DNA of 29,329 nt from Sandaracinaceae bacterium (GTDB lineage Bacteria > Myxococcota_A > Polyangia > Polyangiales > Houyiibacteriaceae): assembly GCA_012514415.1 (NCBI GenBank), contig JAAZAH010000054.1:1-29329 (forward strand), given 5' to 3'. Both the position numbers and the translations under genes were made by a program. The notes beneath the pieces were generated by a model. That model had not been told where the DNA came from, searched no databases, and saw only the letters and a list, made by a program, of their open reading frames with translations. Positions 1 through 8,415 of the stretch are shown here, piece after piece (the first letter of the stretch is position 1; each line of letters starts with the position of its first letter).

Positions 1-1239
1 CTTCATGCGGGCGACGTCGACGAGTTTGAGCCCGATGTGCACAAGCGTTCCAGCGAGCGCCGCGATGGGGATGAGATTGGCGGCAGGGGCGAGCGCGAAG
101 AGCACCAGAAGAACGAGGACGCCTGAGAAGATGCACGACATTCGCGTGATGGCGCCCGCTTCATAGTTTACGGCCGTACGACTGAAGGAGCCGGAAGAAG
201 CGAAACCACCGACGGCGGCCGCGCCGACATTGCAAAGCCCCTCGCCAATCAGCTGTTTGCTCGCGTCGAAAGAATGTCCCGCCTTGGCTGCGAGCGCCTT
301 CCCGATGGCGATGGCTTCGACCGAGCCCATGAGCGCGATCGCGACCGCGGCGCCGAAGAGCGTCCTGAGGCCATCGTACGTGATGTGTGGAAGGGTGAGC
401 GAGGGAAGTTCGCGCGTAAGCGGCTCGATATCGCGAACGGCCTTGACTTTATGCGGCGTGTCCTCGACCGAAAGGCCGATGGCCCACGCGATGAGCCCGA
501 TGATGAGCACCGCCATGAAGGGCGCCGGAAGCTTTCGTCCGATGCGCGAGTCGAGGCGCTGAAAGAGGCGAACCAAGACGAACGTGCCGATGGAAAGGGC
601 CATGGTGGCGAGATGCACGTGCTCGAGCGAATGGAGGAGCCGGAGAAGATCGAAGATGGCCGCTCGCGGGGGTTCATATCCCCAGAGATCGCCGACGATC
701 GACGAGGATTCGATGCCTAAGAACGAGGGCAGCTGGTTGATCACGATGAAAAGACCAGCGCCCGCCGTAAATCCGATCAATACGGCCTCGCTCACAAAGC
801 GGGTGAGGCTCCCCATTCGCACGACGCCCGCAAAGATCTGAAGCAGGCCGATCATGAGGGTGAGCAGGATGATCGCGTGGACTGCATCGCCATTGGCCGC
901 AAAGAGCGAGATATTGCTCGCCAGCATGACGGCGATGGCGTTCGTCGGGCCGTTGATGAGGTATTCCGAGCTTCCGAAAGCGGCGCCGAGGATGGACGCG
1001 ACGATGGCCGTGTAAATTCCGGCAGAGGGCGGGAAGCCGGCGATCAGCGCATAGGCCATGCCCTGGGGAATGGTGAAGAGGGCTACCGTGAGACCGGCGA
1101 CGAGATCCCGCCTCAAAAACCAGCGCTGATAACCGCGCATGGTCCGGACGAAGGGCAAGAACGTTTCAAGGGCGTCCTTGGGCGGCCCGTTGAAACGGCG
1201 GATCGTCTCTGCGTCCAATTGTTCCTGCTTCGCACTCAT
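1..1239 (-). CDS. SulP family inorganic anion transporter, partial (3' end outside window)
   Basis: Reading the minus strand from the ATG at 1239-1237 gives 413 uninterrupted codons to the window edge, starting MSAKQEQLDAETIRRF. SulP proteins are inner-membrane carriers of sulfate, bicarbonate or related anions. The family signature is clear near residues 55-75 (IPQGMAYALIAGFPPSAGIY), followed by NGPTNAIAVMLASN and a run of strongly hydrophobic segments. Late in the visible part comes the conserved ASSGSFSRTAVNYEAGA region. Family members are usually about 500-600 residues and end in a cytoplasmic STAS domain, so the last helices and any STAS domain lie to the left. The anion cannot be told from sequence. 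The gene is divergent from 1555-2022 across a 315-base gap. The family is secure; the substrate is unknown. Confidence 0.93.
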   Translation of the reverse strand, partial: MSAKQEQLDAETIRRFNGPPKDALETFLPFVRTMRGYQRWFLRRDLVAGLTVALFTIPQGMAYALIAGFPPSAGIYTAIVASILGAAFGSSEYLINGPTNAIAVMLASNISLFAANGDAVHAIILLTLMIGLLQIFAGVVRMGSLTRFVSEAVLIGFTAGAGLFIVINQLPSFLGIESSSIVGDLWGYEPPRAAIFDLLRLLHSLEHVHLATMALSIGTFVLVRLFQRLDSRIGRKLPAPFMAVLIIGLIAWAIGLSVEDTPHKVKAVRDIEPLTRELPSLTLPHITYDGLRTLFGAAVAIALMGSVEAIAIGKALAAKAGHSFDASKQLIGEGLCNVGAAAVGGFASSGSFSRTAVNYEAGAITRMSCIFSGVLVLLVLFALAPAANLIPIAALAGTLVHIGLKLVDVARMK

Positions 1240-1554
1240 GGCTCGCTCGGATTTTTCACGGATTTTCCAGAAGAGCACGCGGAAATGGGTGAATTGGCCA
1301 AAAATGAGTCCGAAAGGCCTGGAATTCGCCCCGATTGTTTACCGAGGTCTACGAAACCTCGCATGTCAAAGACTCTTGCGTTGCGCGACTGGATGCACGG
1401 CGGACGCTGGGCCGTCGCTCTACCGGGTTTTGCGGCGTCGTTTCGCGGCCTGGCCTTCATGCCTTCGCTGTCTCTGGCACGCGTAAAAAACTCGGCTTTC
1501 TCCCGAAGCCTATCCCCTTCCGCAACCATCCCAACGCATGATACGCTCCCCTTC
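1240..1554. other. Divergent intergenic region (SulP / STAS-like orphan)
   Basis: These 315 bases separate the divergent SulP gene and the orphan at 1555. One reading frame runs through on the plus strand, but its translation is low-quality and does not resemble a protein family. A small inverted repeat, CGAGGT-N7-ACCTCG, lies at 1343-1361. Next to it is a minus-strand TTGACA (1369-1364) that has no -10 at proper spacing. Promoters for both genes should lie here, but I cannot place them with confidence. Confidence 0.4.
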
Positions 1555-2022
1555 ATGGGGTTCGTCTATGTTGAGCGCCCGAACCTCTTGATCGCGAGGC
1601 GGGTGGGCGAAGTGGGAGAGGTAGAGATGGCGGATTTCCTCGAGAGATCACGCCATATATGCGAGCAGGCCGGTGTGCGCGCCGCCATCGTTTATGACGC
1701 GGGGAGGACGCCGGATGGTCGCCCCAACTCAAAGGCGAGGAGCTACGCCGCTCATTGGCTGAACGAGCACGCACACCTTCTTCAGCGAAAATGCGCTGGG
1801 ATGGATTTCGTTTTTCCGACGCCACTTTCGCGGGGGATTTTGACGGCGATTACGTGGATCCGACCGCTTCCGATGGCATCCCGGGTGCACGAGCGCTGCG
1901 ATACGGCGGTACAATCCGCGCTTGACCGGATCGGAGCGCGCTTTCCAGTGGGCGAGATCCTTCGTGAGATCGATGCCCTCGAGGCGGCCCATCGCGCGGA
2001 TGCCGATCGTAGCATCGGATGA
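1555..2022 (+). CDS. Small orphan protein, possibly STAS/SpoIIAA-like
   Basis: The predicted protein has 155 residues from the ATG at 1555 (MGFVYVERPNLLIARRVGEV). An upstream extension in the same frame is possible but reads as non-coding, and I see no good Shine-Dalgarno. There is no signal peptide and no transmembrane segment, so it should be cytoplasmic. The alternating pattern (strand at 3-17, helix at 22-38, strand AAIVYDAGR near 42-50, long helix with AHWLNEH, then MDFVFPTP) resembles the compact STAS/SpoIIAA-like fold. This is common in single-domain proteins of large-genome deltaproteobacteria. The protein at 12454-12870 has a similar layout. No catalytic motif is visible and no partner kinase or sigma factor is nearby, so function is unassigned. 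Confidence 0.6.
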   Translation: MGFVYVERPNLLIARRVGEVGEVEMADFLERSRHICEQAGVRAAIVYDAGRTPDGRPNSKARSYAAHWLNEHAHLLQRKCAGMDFVFPTPLSRGILTAITWIRPLPMASRVHERCDTAVQSALDRIGARFPVGEILREIDALEAAHRADADRSIG

Positions 2023-2032
2023 TTTCAAAGTT

Positions 2033-2056
2033 GCCCCGCTGGCACTGGCGCGGGGC
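2033..2056 (+). terminator. Terminator-like hairpin after 1555-2022 gene
   Basis: A perfect 7-bp GC stem, GCCCCGC / GCGGGGC, encloses a 10-base loop and begins 11 bases after the stop codon at 2020-2022. There is no downstream T-run, so it is not a textbook intrinsic terminator. It may instead stop or stabilise the 3' end of the orphan transcript. A second weaker inverted repeat (TCTCA-N6-TGAGA) follows within 40 bases. Confidence 0.4.
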
Positions 2057-2294
2057 GATCTCTCCGTGTCTCAAACAAGTGAGATCGTTCAAGTTAATGC
2101 CGGGTTTCGCAATTGAAATGGCATTGTTTCACCGTTCGATGGATTGCAATTTGCGAATGGAATTGACGCCGGCGTTCGGTTGAATTTCGTCGTGTTCTTC
2201 TGCTAAGTCTCGAGGCTCCGAGTCGTGAAAATGCGGCTTTGGTTGAGCGCTGCGCCGATTGTGCTATGGGTCGATCTCAGATAGACAATCTGTG
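2057..2294. other. Intergenic region upstream of the Cys-rich lipoprotein
   Basis: This stretch is noticeably more AT-rich than its surroundings, especially about 2085-2200, as expected for a promoter region of the lipoprotein gene starting at 2295. Several TTGAnn hexamers occur but none pairs with a convincing -10 at 16-18 bases. I see no gene in it. Confidence 0.35.
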
Positions 2295-3332
2295 ATGTAC
2301 CGACCGATATCCTCCACTTTCGCACTTATCTTCATGATGTGTTTCGGGGGTTGCGCGCGCGGCGTGACGATCGCACAAGACTCCGACGTACCCTCGGAGA
2401 CCAACGATGCCGCGGACGGTCGGGGCTCCAACGAATGCGAAGGGGCGGAAGACGGAAGTCCGTGCGACGAAGGCGAGGGATTCATCTGTTTGGGTGAGAC
2501 GTGCGTCCTCTCGCGCTGCGGCGATGGCTTTGTGGACGAAGGTGAGGAATGCGATGACGGAAATTCGATCCTTCGTGATGGATGCGAAAATGATTGCACG
2601 GCGACATGCCGCACCGACGACGACTGCGACGATGGGAACCTCTGCAATGGCTTCGAGCGCTGTCAGCCTGTCGGAAACGGTGGCGGACTCTGTGCGCCCG
2701 GGACGCCACCGAACTGCGATGGGGCGGCTCCGCTCGAGCCCGGCGTGAACCCTTGCGTCCTCCGCTATTGCGATCCCAACGCCGAGAGTCTCGAGACGGC
2801 ATGCCAGATCGAAGACCACGCGATCTATTGCTATCCGGACGAGGACGAGGACGGCTATCCCGTACACGATGTCGACCGGCGACAAGCGACCGTCGGTCTT
2901 TGCGAGTGTCCTCCAAAGACGGCACGCCAGCGCGCGGATGGTGCCTGGGACTGCAACGACAACAATCCCATGGTGCGTCCCGATCTCCCGGCCTCGCTTT
3001 ATTTTACCGAGCCGTATTGTGGAGACGGAACGCTCGCCATCGCCGCAGGACAAGCGCCGTGCGCGGGCGGTCCAAAGGGTGCGATGTGTATCGATTATGA
3101 GTGCGCCGATGGTTCAACGCCCTCCTTTGACTACGACTGCGACGGGGTCGCGTTGAAACGCGACGATTCGACCGGTGGGCGCTGCACCTTTGTGCTTCTT
3201 GGATGTAGCGGCAAACGCGCTTTCGAGGTGGACGAGCCCGTCCCCTGTGGCGGCGAGGCGAGATATGCGCTTTGTGAATCGGCTTTCCTCCAAAAATGCG
3301 AGCGCGAGGTGCGCGCCCAAGAATGTCGATGA
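2295..3332 (+). CDS. Cys-rich lipoprotein with Myxococcus-type disulfide repeat
   Basis: The protein has 345 residues from the ATG at 2295; an ATG 36 bases upstream is in frame but would place 12 polar residues before the signal peptide. Residues 1-20 (MYRPISSTFALIFMMCFGGC) form a lipoprotein signal with the lipidated Cys at 20, although the -3 residue is Phe rather than the usual Leu. Around residues 71-105 the pattern CGDGFVDEGEECDDGN, continuing to DGCENDC, matches the Cys-rich repeat found in many myxobacterial surface proteins (DUF4215-like). Further Cys pairs, Asp-rich tracts (DEDEDGYP, DCNDNNP, DYDCDG) and short spacing suggest calcium-stabilised, disulfide-bonded modules. It is probably anchored in the outer membrane and exposed. 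Ligand and function are unknown. It lies upstream of the efflux operon but is separated by 234 bases. Confidence 0.82.
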   Translation: MYRPISSTFALIFMMCFGGCARGVTIAQDSDVPSETNDAADGRGSNECEGAEDGSPCDEGEGFICLGETCVLSRCGDGFVDEGEECDDGNSILRDGCENDCTATCRTDDDCDDGNLCNGFERCQPVGNGGGLCAPGTPPNCDGAAPLEPGVNPCVLRYCDPNAESLETACQIEDHAIYCYPDEDEDGYPVHDVDRRQATVGLCECPPKTARQRADGAWDCNDNNPMVRPDLPASLYFTEPYCGDGTLAIAAGQAPCAGGPKGAMCIDYECADGSTPSFDYDCDGVALKRDDSTGGRCTFVLLGCSGKRAFEVDEPVPCGGEARYALCESAFLQKCEREVRAQECR

Positions 3333-3566
3333 GCGATGCGCCGCCCCCGCGGGGCTTGGTCCCCCTCCGCTGAACTCGCTGCGGCGTCTCCGTCGTTTGG
3401 CTTGGGGAGAGAGGCGCGCGAAAGTTCGAGAAAATTCCTCGCCTCGAGTTTGAACTCGCGATATGCGAGTCTCGGGAATGAAGTCGAGAGTGGACACGTT
3501 CGTCCCATCGAAACTCCCTCCCGTATGAACGCTCAATTGTCGCCGAATGAATGCCGTGGAGCGGCC

Positions 3567-5099
3567 GTGAACGTGCCTCTAAGCCGCCTTTTGATCCGCC
3601 TCATGGCGTGTTTTTTCGTCGTTCTGCCATCGCGAGCGACGGCGGAGCCCGAGGTGTACACGCCGGCTCGCGTCCTCAGCGAAGCGATGGCGAACAATCC
3701 AGAGTTTCGCGCCTCGCTCCTCGATATTTTGGCGGCTCGCTATGCGCATGATGCAGCAAAGAATACGCGCGTGCCCGTGCTCGTCGGCTCGCTCGATGCG
3801 CAGCAGAGCGAAAACTTCATGGCCACGGGTGCGGGCATCGTGCGAAATGAAAACCGCCTCGTTCTCGGATCGATCGGCGTCCGCTACACAAGCGAGATCG
3901 GGACGAGTCTCGAGATCAGCTTCTCGGGGAGCGCTCAGGAGCGGCGGATTAACCGCGATGCGGCGACCACCTTCCTTGTCAATACAGGGCCGTTTTACTC
4001 CCTTCAGACGACGCTCACCGCGCGACAGCCCATCCTTCGAGGCGCGGGGCGAGCGGCAAATCTGGCGACGATTCGGCTCGCCGAGCAGGCGGCGACCCTC
4101 GCCGAGAGCCAAGCGGCTGAGCTGACGAGCGCGCTCATCCGCGATCTGCTGATCGCGTATTGGGAGCTGTGGTACGCGGAGCGCGCGCTCGAGGTGCAGC
4201 GCTCTTCGCTTGCGCTCACCGAACGGCAAGAGGCTGAGACGCGCGCGCGCTTCGAGATCTTAGGGACGGCTGCCCGCGTCGATGCGCTCGCTTTTGCGAC
4301 TGAGGCAAGCGTCCTTCGTGAATCCGTCCGCGCCGCCGACGCGACGAGGCGAAATAGCGCGGCCCAGCTTGGTGCACTTCTCGGTTATCGCTCCGAGCTT
4401 TCTCACCAGATCGCTCCTGAGGCCGAGCCACCTCCCGTGATTCCCTTAGAGCGCCCAGACAACCTCCTTGAGCTTGCGCTTCAACATTCGCCCGAATTTC
4501 GTTCGCTTGAGGCCGAGATCGAGAGCCTCCGGATCGAGCTCGCCCAAAAACGAAATGAGAAGCGTGCCAAACTCGACGCCGTCGCCTCGGCGGGTCTTGC
4601 CGGGCTCTATACCGACGATGAGCTTCCCGGGCTTCGGCTTCCTCAGGGGCGACCGGCCGTGGTGATTACGGGAGGGCTCGAGCTCGAGCTTCCCCTCGGC
4701 CCCAGCCAAGCGAGCGCTGAGTACCAACGCGCCGTCGCGCGAATCCACGCGGCCGAGGCTCGCGTCGAGGGGCGGAAGCTCGCCATCGACGCCGAAATCG
4801 CCTCCCTCGTCGAATCGATCGAAGAGGCGATCGCGCGGCATGAGCTTGCGGAGGAGACGCAGCGCATTGCGGAAGAGCTTGCTGAGGCCGAACGCGCGCG
4901 GCTCGAGCTTGGTACGACGACGGGATTCGATGTCCTCCGCGCGCAGCAAAATGCGCGTGAGACGGCCCTTCGCGGGTTACGGGCACGAGTGGATGCCGTG
5001 ATCGGCCGACTCCGCCTCGAGCACCTCATCGGTGGCCTCCTCGACCGCTTTGCTCTCGATGTCACTGATCCCACCGATCCCAAAGGAGAGTCGTCTTGA
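3567..5099 (+). CDS. TolC-like outer-membrane efflux protein
   Basis: This is the outer-membrane channel of a tripartite exporter. I chose the GTG at 3567 because GGAG lies 5 bases upstream (3558-3561) and because it gives a clean signal peptide, VNVPLSRLLIRLMACFF..PSRATA, cut before EPEVYTP. An in-frame ATG at 3525 without a good ribosome site would add 14 residues. The mature part has two tandem OEP-type halves. Each carries long amphipathic coiled-coil helices rich in Ala, Glu and Arg (for example LAEQAATLAESQAAELTSAL, and the region from REVRIHAAEARVEG-like helices to AEETQRIAEELAEAERARLE). The conserved ending element TGFDVLRAQQNARE is present. At 510 residues the length fits the family. 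It overlaps the next gene by 4 bases, which ties it to the adaptor and ABC genes. Confidence 0.9.
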   Translation: MNVPLSRLLIRLMACFFVVLPSRATAEPEVYTPARVLSEAMANNPEFRASLLDILAARYAHDAAKNTRVPVLVGSLDAQQSENFMATGAGIVRNENRLVLGSIGVRYTSEIGTSLEISFSGSAQERRINRDAATTFLVNTGPFYSLQTTLTARQPILRGAGRAANLATIRLAEQAATLAESQAAELTSALIRDLLIAYWELWYAERALEVQRSSLALTERQEAETRARFEILGTAARVDALAFATEASVLRESVRAADATRRNSAAQLGALLGYRSELSHQIAPEAEPPPVIPLERPDNLLELALQHSPEFRSLEAEIESLRIELAQKRNEKRAKLDAVASAGLAGLYTDDELPGLRLPQGRPAVVITGGLELELPLGPSQASAEYQRAVARIHAAEARVEGRKLAIDAEIASLVESIEEAIARHELAEETQRIAEELAEAERARLELGTTTGFDVLRAQQNARETALRGLRARVDAVIGRLRLEHLIGGLLDRFALDVTDPTDPKGESS

Positions 5100-6286
5100 G
5101 TCGCCTCGTACGCATCGCGCTTGCCCTCATTGCGATCGCCGCCATCGGGTACGCGGTCTATCATTTCACCCGCCCCGAGGAGGCGCCCGTCGGCCAGCTT
5201 TATACGGTCGAGCGCGGTTCGCTCATCGAGACCGCAGCCGCCACGGGCTCCATCGAACCCAACGTCATGGTCGAGGTGAAATCGCGTGCATCGGGTGAGG
5301 TGATCGAGATGCTCATTCGTGAGGGTGATGTCGTCGAAGCAGGGCAGCTCCTCATGCGCCTCGATCCGATCGATACCGATCGGGCGATCCTTGAGGCGCG
5401 GACGGCGGAGCAGAGGGTGCGGGCCGAGCTCGCCCAAGCCCAAGCCTCGCTCCGGGTGGCCGAGGCCGAGCTCGAGGAGATCCGCGCGCAATACGAGATC
5501 AGCACCAAAGGCCGCGAGCTCGGGCTGGTTTCAAGCGACGCCGCGCGCTCCCTAGCGAGCTCGCTCGCCATCGCGGAGGCAAATCTCGGCCTGAGGCGAG
5601 CGGCGATCCAAGCGGTGAGGGCGCAGCTTCAATCGGCGCAGCTGGCGGTCCAGGAGGCCGAGCGAAGAAGAAGAGAGACCGAGATTGCTGCGCCCATCGC
5701 CGGAGTGATCCTCGATCTCGAAGTGGAGAAGGGGACGATCGTCGCATCGGCCGTGACGAACGTGGCGGGTGGGACGACGCTCGCCACGCTCGCTTCGCTC
5801 GATCAGCTTCGCGTCATCGGCGAGCTTGATGAGGCGCAGATCGCGCGCGTTGTCCCGGGGCAGCGGGCGATGCTTCGCGTCAGCGCCTATCCAGACCGTG
5901 AGTTCGAAGGCGAGGTCGTCCGCGTGAGTCCGCTCGGAAAGATGGAGACCAATGTCGTCACCTTCGACGTTGAGATTCGCATTACAGACGAGGAGGCCGA
6001 TAAGCTTCGCTCGGGCATGAGCGCAGACATCGAGATTGTCACGCGTGAGCTTCACGATCAGCTCCTCGTCCCTTTGATGGCCGTCGAGAGCCTCGGCCGA
6101 AAGCGATTCGTGCGCATGCCGAATGGGGAGCAGCGAGAGATCAAGACCGGCGCAAGTGACGCCGAGCATCTCGTCGTCTTGGAGGGCCTTGATGAAGGCG
6201 AAACGATCTTGATCGGCGCGGTCGGGGTGGCCGGTGGGCGCACGGGTCCGGCAGGGAGGGCGCCGATGGTGCCGATGCGGCGATGA
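5096..6286 (+). CDS. macA: MacA-like periplasmic adaptor (HlyD/RND family)
   Basis: This is the membrane-fusion protein linking an inner-membrane ABC permease to a TolC channel. It starts with TTG at 5096, overlapping the upstream stop, and has a strong AAAGGAGAG ribosome site 5 bases before it. Residues 5-25 form the N-terminal membrane anchor. Residues 55-92 and 196-215 are the two halves of the lipoyl-like barrel-sandwich domain (SRASGEVIEMLIREGDVV and IAAPIAGVILDLEVEKGTIV). Between them, roughly 93-194, is a long alpha-helical hairpin rich in Ala, Glu and Arg. After it come a beta-barrel and a membrane-proximal domain (FEGEVVRVSPLGKMETNVVTF). The 396-residue length is typical. The substrate could be a macrolide, peptide, siderophore or glycolipid; nothing here decides. 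Confidence 0.92.
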   Translation: MSRLVRIALALIAIAAIGYAVYHFTRPEEAPVGQLYTVERGSLIETAAATGSIEPNVMVEVKSRASGEVIEMLIREGDVVEAGQLLMRLDPIDTDRAILEARTAEQRVRAELAQAQASLRVAEAELEEIRAQYEISTKGRELGLVSSDAARSLASSLAIAEANLGLRRAAIQAVRAQLQSAQLAVQEAERRRRETEIAAPIAGVILDLEVEKGTIVASAVTNVAGGTTLATLASLDQLRVIGELDEAQIARVVPGQRAMLRVSAYPDREFEGEVVRVSPLGKMETNVVTFDVEIRITDEEADKLRSGMSADIEIVTRELHDQLLVPLMAVESLGRKRFVRMPNGEQREIKTGASDAEHLVVLEGLDEGETILIGAVGVAGGRTGPAGRAPMVPMRR

Positions 6287-7074
6287 GTGCGGGACGAAGC
6301 AGCGAAGCCATGAAGAGCGAGGCCGTCATCGAGCTTAGGGAGCTCACCAAGATCTATCATCCGGAATCTCCGGATCTGATGGTTCGCGCGGTGGACGGCT
6401 TGAGCTTCACCATTGCGCGCGGCGAGTCTGTCGCCATCGTCGGCCCATCCGGATGCGGGAAATCGACGCTTCTCCACATTCTTGGTTGCCTCGATCGGCC
6501 GACGAGTGGGCTCTACCGTATCGAGGGGCGCGATATGCAGGATCTCGATGAAGATGAGCTCGCTCGGGTCCGCAATCGACATATCGGATTCGTCTTTCAG
6601 AGTTTCAATCTCCTCCCTCGCCTCACGGCCGAGGAAAATGTCGAGCTTCCGCTTCTCTATGCGCGCGCGGAGGACACGAAAAAGCGTGCGCTCGTCGCGC
6701 TTGAGCGCGTGGGTCTCGCCGACCGGGCGCATCATCTTCCGAATGAACTTTCAGGGGGACAGAAGCAGCGGGTGGCGATCGCGCGTGCGCTCGTGACGGA
6801 GCCGTCGATCCTCCTTGGCGATGAACCGACCGGCGCACTCGATAGCCGAACGAGCGGCGAGGTCCTTACGCTTCTCGATGAGCTCCACCGCGAAGGCCGG
6901 ACGCTGGTGATTGTGACGCACGATCTCAATGTCGCTCGGAGGATGCAGCGGACCATTCGGCTCCACGATGGGAAGATCGCCGACGATGGGCCCTCCGAGA
7001 CGGTGATCGATCGCTTCATGGCGGATGTCTCACGTGCGCTCGAAGGAGAACGGGAAGAGCGAGGGGAGGCCTAG
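6283..7074 (+). CDS. MacB-type ABC transporter ATP-binding protein
   Basis: This is the cytoplasmic ATPase of the exporter, of the MacB/LolD (MacB N-terminal) type. All motifs are intact: Walker A GPSGCGKST at 54-62, Q-loop FQSFNLLPRLTA with Gln at 106, signature LSGGQKQR at 156-163, Walker B ILLGDE at 176-181, and the switch His in VTHD at 213. The start ATG at 6283 overlaps the adaptor stop by 4 bases; an ATG at 6310 is an alternative that would remove only nine polar residues. The 263-residue protein ends in a charged tail. In E. coli MacB this domain is fused to the permease, whereas here it is a separate polypeptide, as in many Gram-negative homologues. Confidence 0.93.
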   Translation: MSAGRSSEAMKSEAVIELRELTKIYHPESPDLMVRAVDGLSFTIARGESVAIVGPSGCGKSTLLHILGCLDRPTSGLYRIEGRDMQDLDEDELARVRNRHIGFVFQSFNLLPRLTAEENVELPLLYARAEDTKKRALVALERVGLADRAHHLPNELSGGQKQRVAIARALVTEPSILLGDEPTGALDSRTSGEVLTLLDELHREGRTLVIVTHDLNVARRMQRTIRLHDGKIADDGPSETVIDRFMADVSRALEGEREERGEA

Positions 7075-8277
7075 TTGGACTTTCGTGAGACCATCCGCAC
7101 GGCGCTCCGTTCACTCGTCGCCAACCGAATGCGCACGGCGCTCACCGCGCTCGGGATGGTGATTGGTGTGGCGGCAGTCATCGCCGTCCTCGCCATCGCG
7201 GAAGGCGCCAAATCGAGCGTCGAAGAGCAGATTCGATCGACCGGCGCGAACCTCATGACCATTCGACCGAGCCGCGCGCGCATCGGCGCGGTCCGCACGG
7301 GCAGTGTCGAGACACTCGTCCGTGGCGACGCCGAGGCCATTGCGAAGCTCCCCGGCGTTGCCGCCGTCGCGAGCGAGTGCACCGGCTCGGCTCAGGTCCG
7401 CTATCTCGAGCGCAACGCCGCCGTGACGGTCCACGGCGTGACAGAAGATTATTTCACCATCCGCTCGGTGAATATCGAACGTGGCCTCCCCATCACGAGC
7501 CTCGACGATGAGCAGCGCGCCCGCGTCGCCGTTTTGGGCTCCAAGCTCGCCACCGATCTCTTTGGCAATGAATCGCCGCTCGGAAAGCGCATCCAGATTC
7601 AGAACATCACGTTTCGCGTCGTAGGCATCCTCGCCGAAAAAGGCGAGGGTTTTCTCTCGCCCGACGATGGCGTCTTCGTTCCGCTCGGGACGCACCAAGG
7701 CGTGCTCTTCGGTCAGAACTACCTGACCGGAATCAGCCTCACCATCGAAGACGAAAACCGCACGGCGGAGGTGCGCGAGCGGGTAGAGCAGCTCCTCCGC
7801 CTTCGACATCGCATCGCGCCGCATCTGCCGGACGATTTTTTTGTCCGCTCTCAGACCGAGATGCTTCAGATGATGAGCTCGGTGACCGGTACCCTTGCGG
7901 CCTTATTGGCGAGCGTGGCCGGTGTCTCACTTCTCGTCGGTGGCATCGGCATCATGAACATCATGCTCGTTTCGGTGCGCGAACGGACGCGTGAGATCGG
8001 CGTGCGGATGGCGGTCGGAGCGAGGCGGCGCGATATCCTCGCCCAATTTCTCGTTGAATCGATCGTGATCTCCATCGCAGGTGGCCTGCTCGGGCTCTTG
8101 CTGGGCATCGGCGCGGCCTCGGCGATCGCTCGCTTCGGCGATTGGGCGACGATCGTCCCCGGCTACTCTCTCTTTCTCGCCATTGGGGTCTCGACCGTGA
8201 TCGGACTTGTGTTTGGGGTCGGTCCGGCGCGGCGGGCAGCCCTTCTCGATCCGGTCGAGGCGCTTCGGCAAGAGTGA
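7075..8277 (+). CDS. MacB-type ABC transporter permease
   Basis: This is the inner-membrane permease partner of the preceding ATPase, 400 residues long. The TTG start at 7075 directly follows the ATPase stop (7072-7074), with a GAGGGGAGG ribosome site inside the end of that gene. The first membrane helix is near residues 21-43 and is followed by a large periplasmic MacB_PCD domain (about 45-265). Three more helices lie at about 273-300, 327-350 and 362-382. The FtsX-domain hallmarks GGIGIMNIMLVSVRERTREIG and MAVGARRRDI are intact, and the C-terminus PARRAALLDPVEALRQE is typical. It works as a mechanotransmission permease with the adaptor and channel encoded upstream. No regulator gene is adjacent. 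Confidence 0.93.
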   Translation: MDFRETIRTALRSLVANRMRTALTALGMVIGVAAVIAVLAIAEGAKSSVEEQIRSTGANLMTIRPSRARIGAVRTGSVETLVRGDAEAIAKLPGVAAVASECTGSAQVRYLERNAAVTVHGVTEDYFTIRSVNIERGLPITSLDDEQRARVAVLGSKLATDLFGNESPLGKRIQIQNITFRVVGILAEKGEGFLSPDDGVFVPLGTHQGVLFGQNYLTGISLTIEDENRTAEVRERVEQLLRLRHRIAPHLPDDFFVRSQTEMLQMMSSVTGTLAALLASVAGVSLLVGGIGIMNIMLVSVRERTREIGVRMAVGARRRDILAQFLVESIVISIAGGLLGLLLGIGAASAIARFGDWATIVPGYSLFLAIGVSTVIGLVFGVGPARRAALLDPVEALRQE

Positions 8278-8415
8278 TCCGCGATGCCGCGCGGCTAGGA
8301 ACGCATCGGGTTGGGCCTAGGTGAGCACGGAAGAGCTCCTCGCCTGCTCAAGCGAGAGGGCGCCGATCCCGGGGTGAAGCGAAGCCGAGGAGCGCCAAGG
8401 CCCACACGTTCGCGC

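Noticed and set aside
1364..1369. Minus-strand TTGACA upstream of SulP
   Set aside because: No -10-like hexamer lies 16-18 bases downstream, so it does not make a credible sigma-70 promoter.
877..1554. Upstream in-frame extension of the gene at 1555, overlapping the start of the SulP gene
   Set aside because: The translation is low-quality and covers the true SulP coding sequence on the other strand; the protein-like pattern begins only at the ATG at 1555.
3343..3355. GCCCC-CGC-GGGGC hairpin just after the lipoprotein stop
   Set aside because: Only five base pairs with a three-base loop and no T-run; too weak to call as a terminator.
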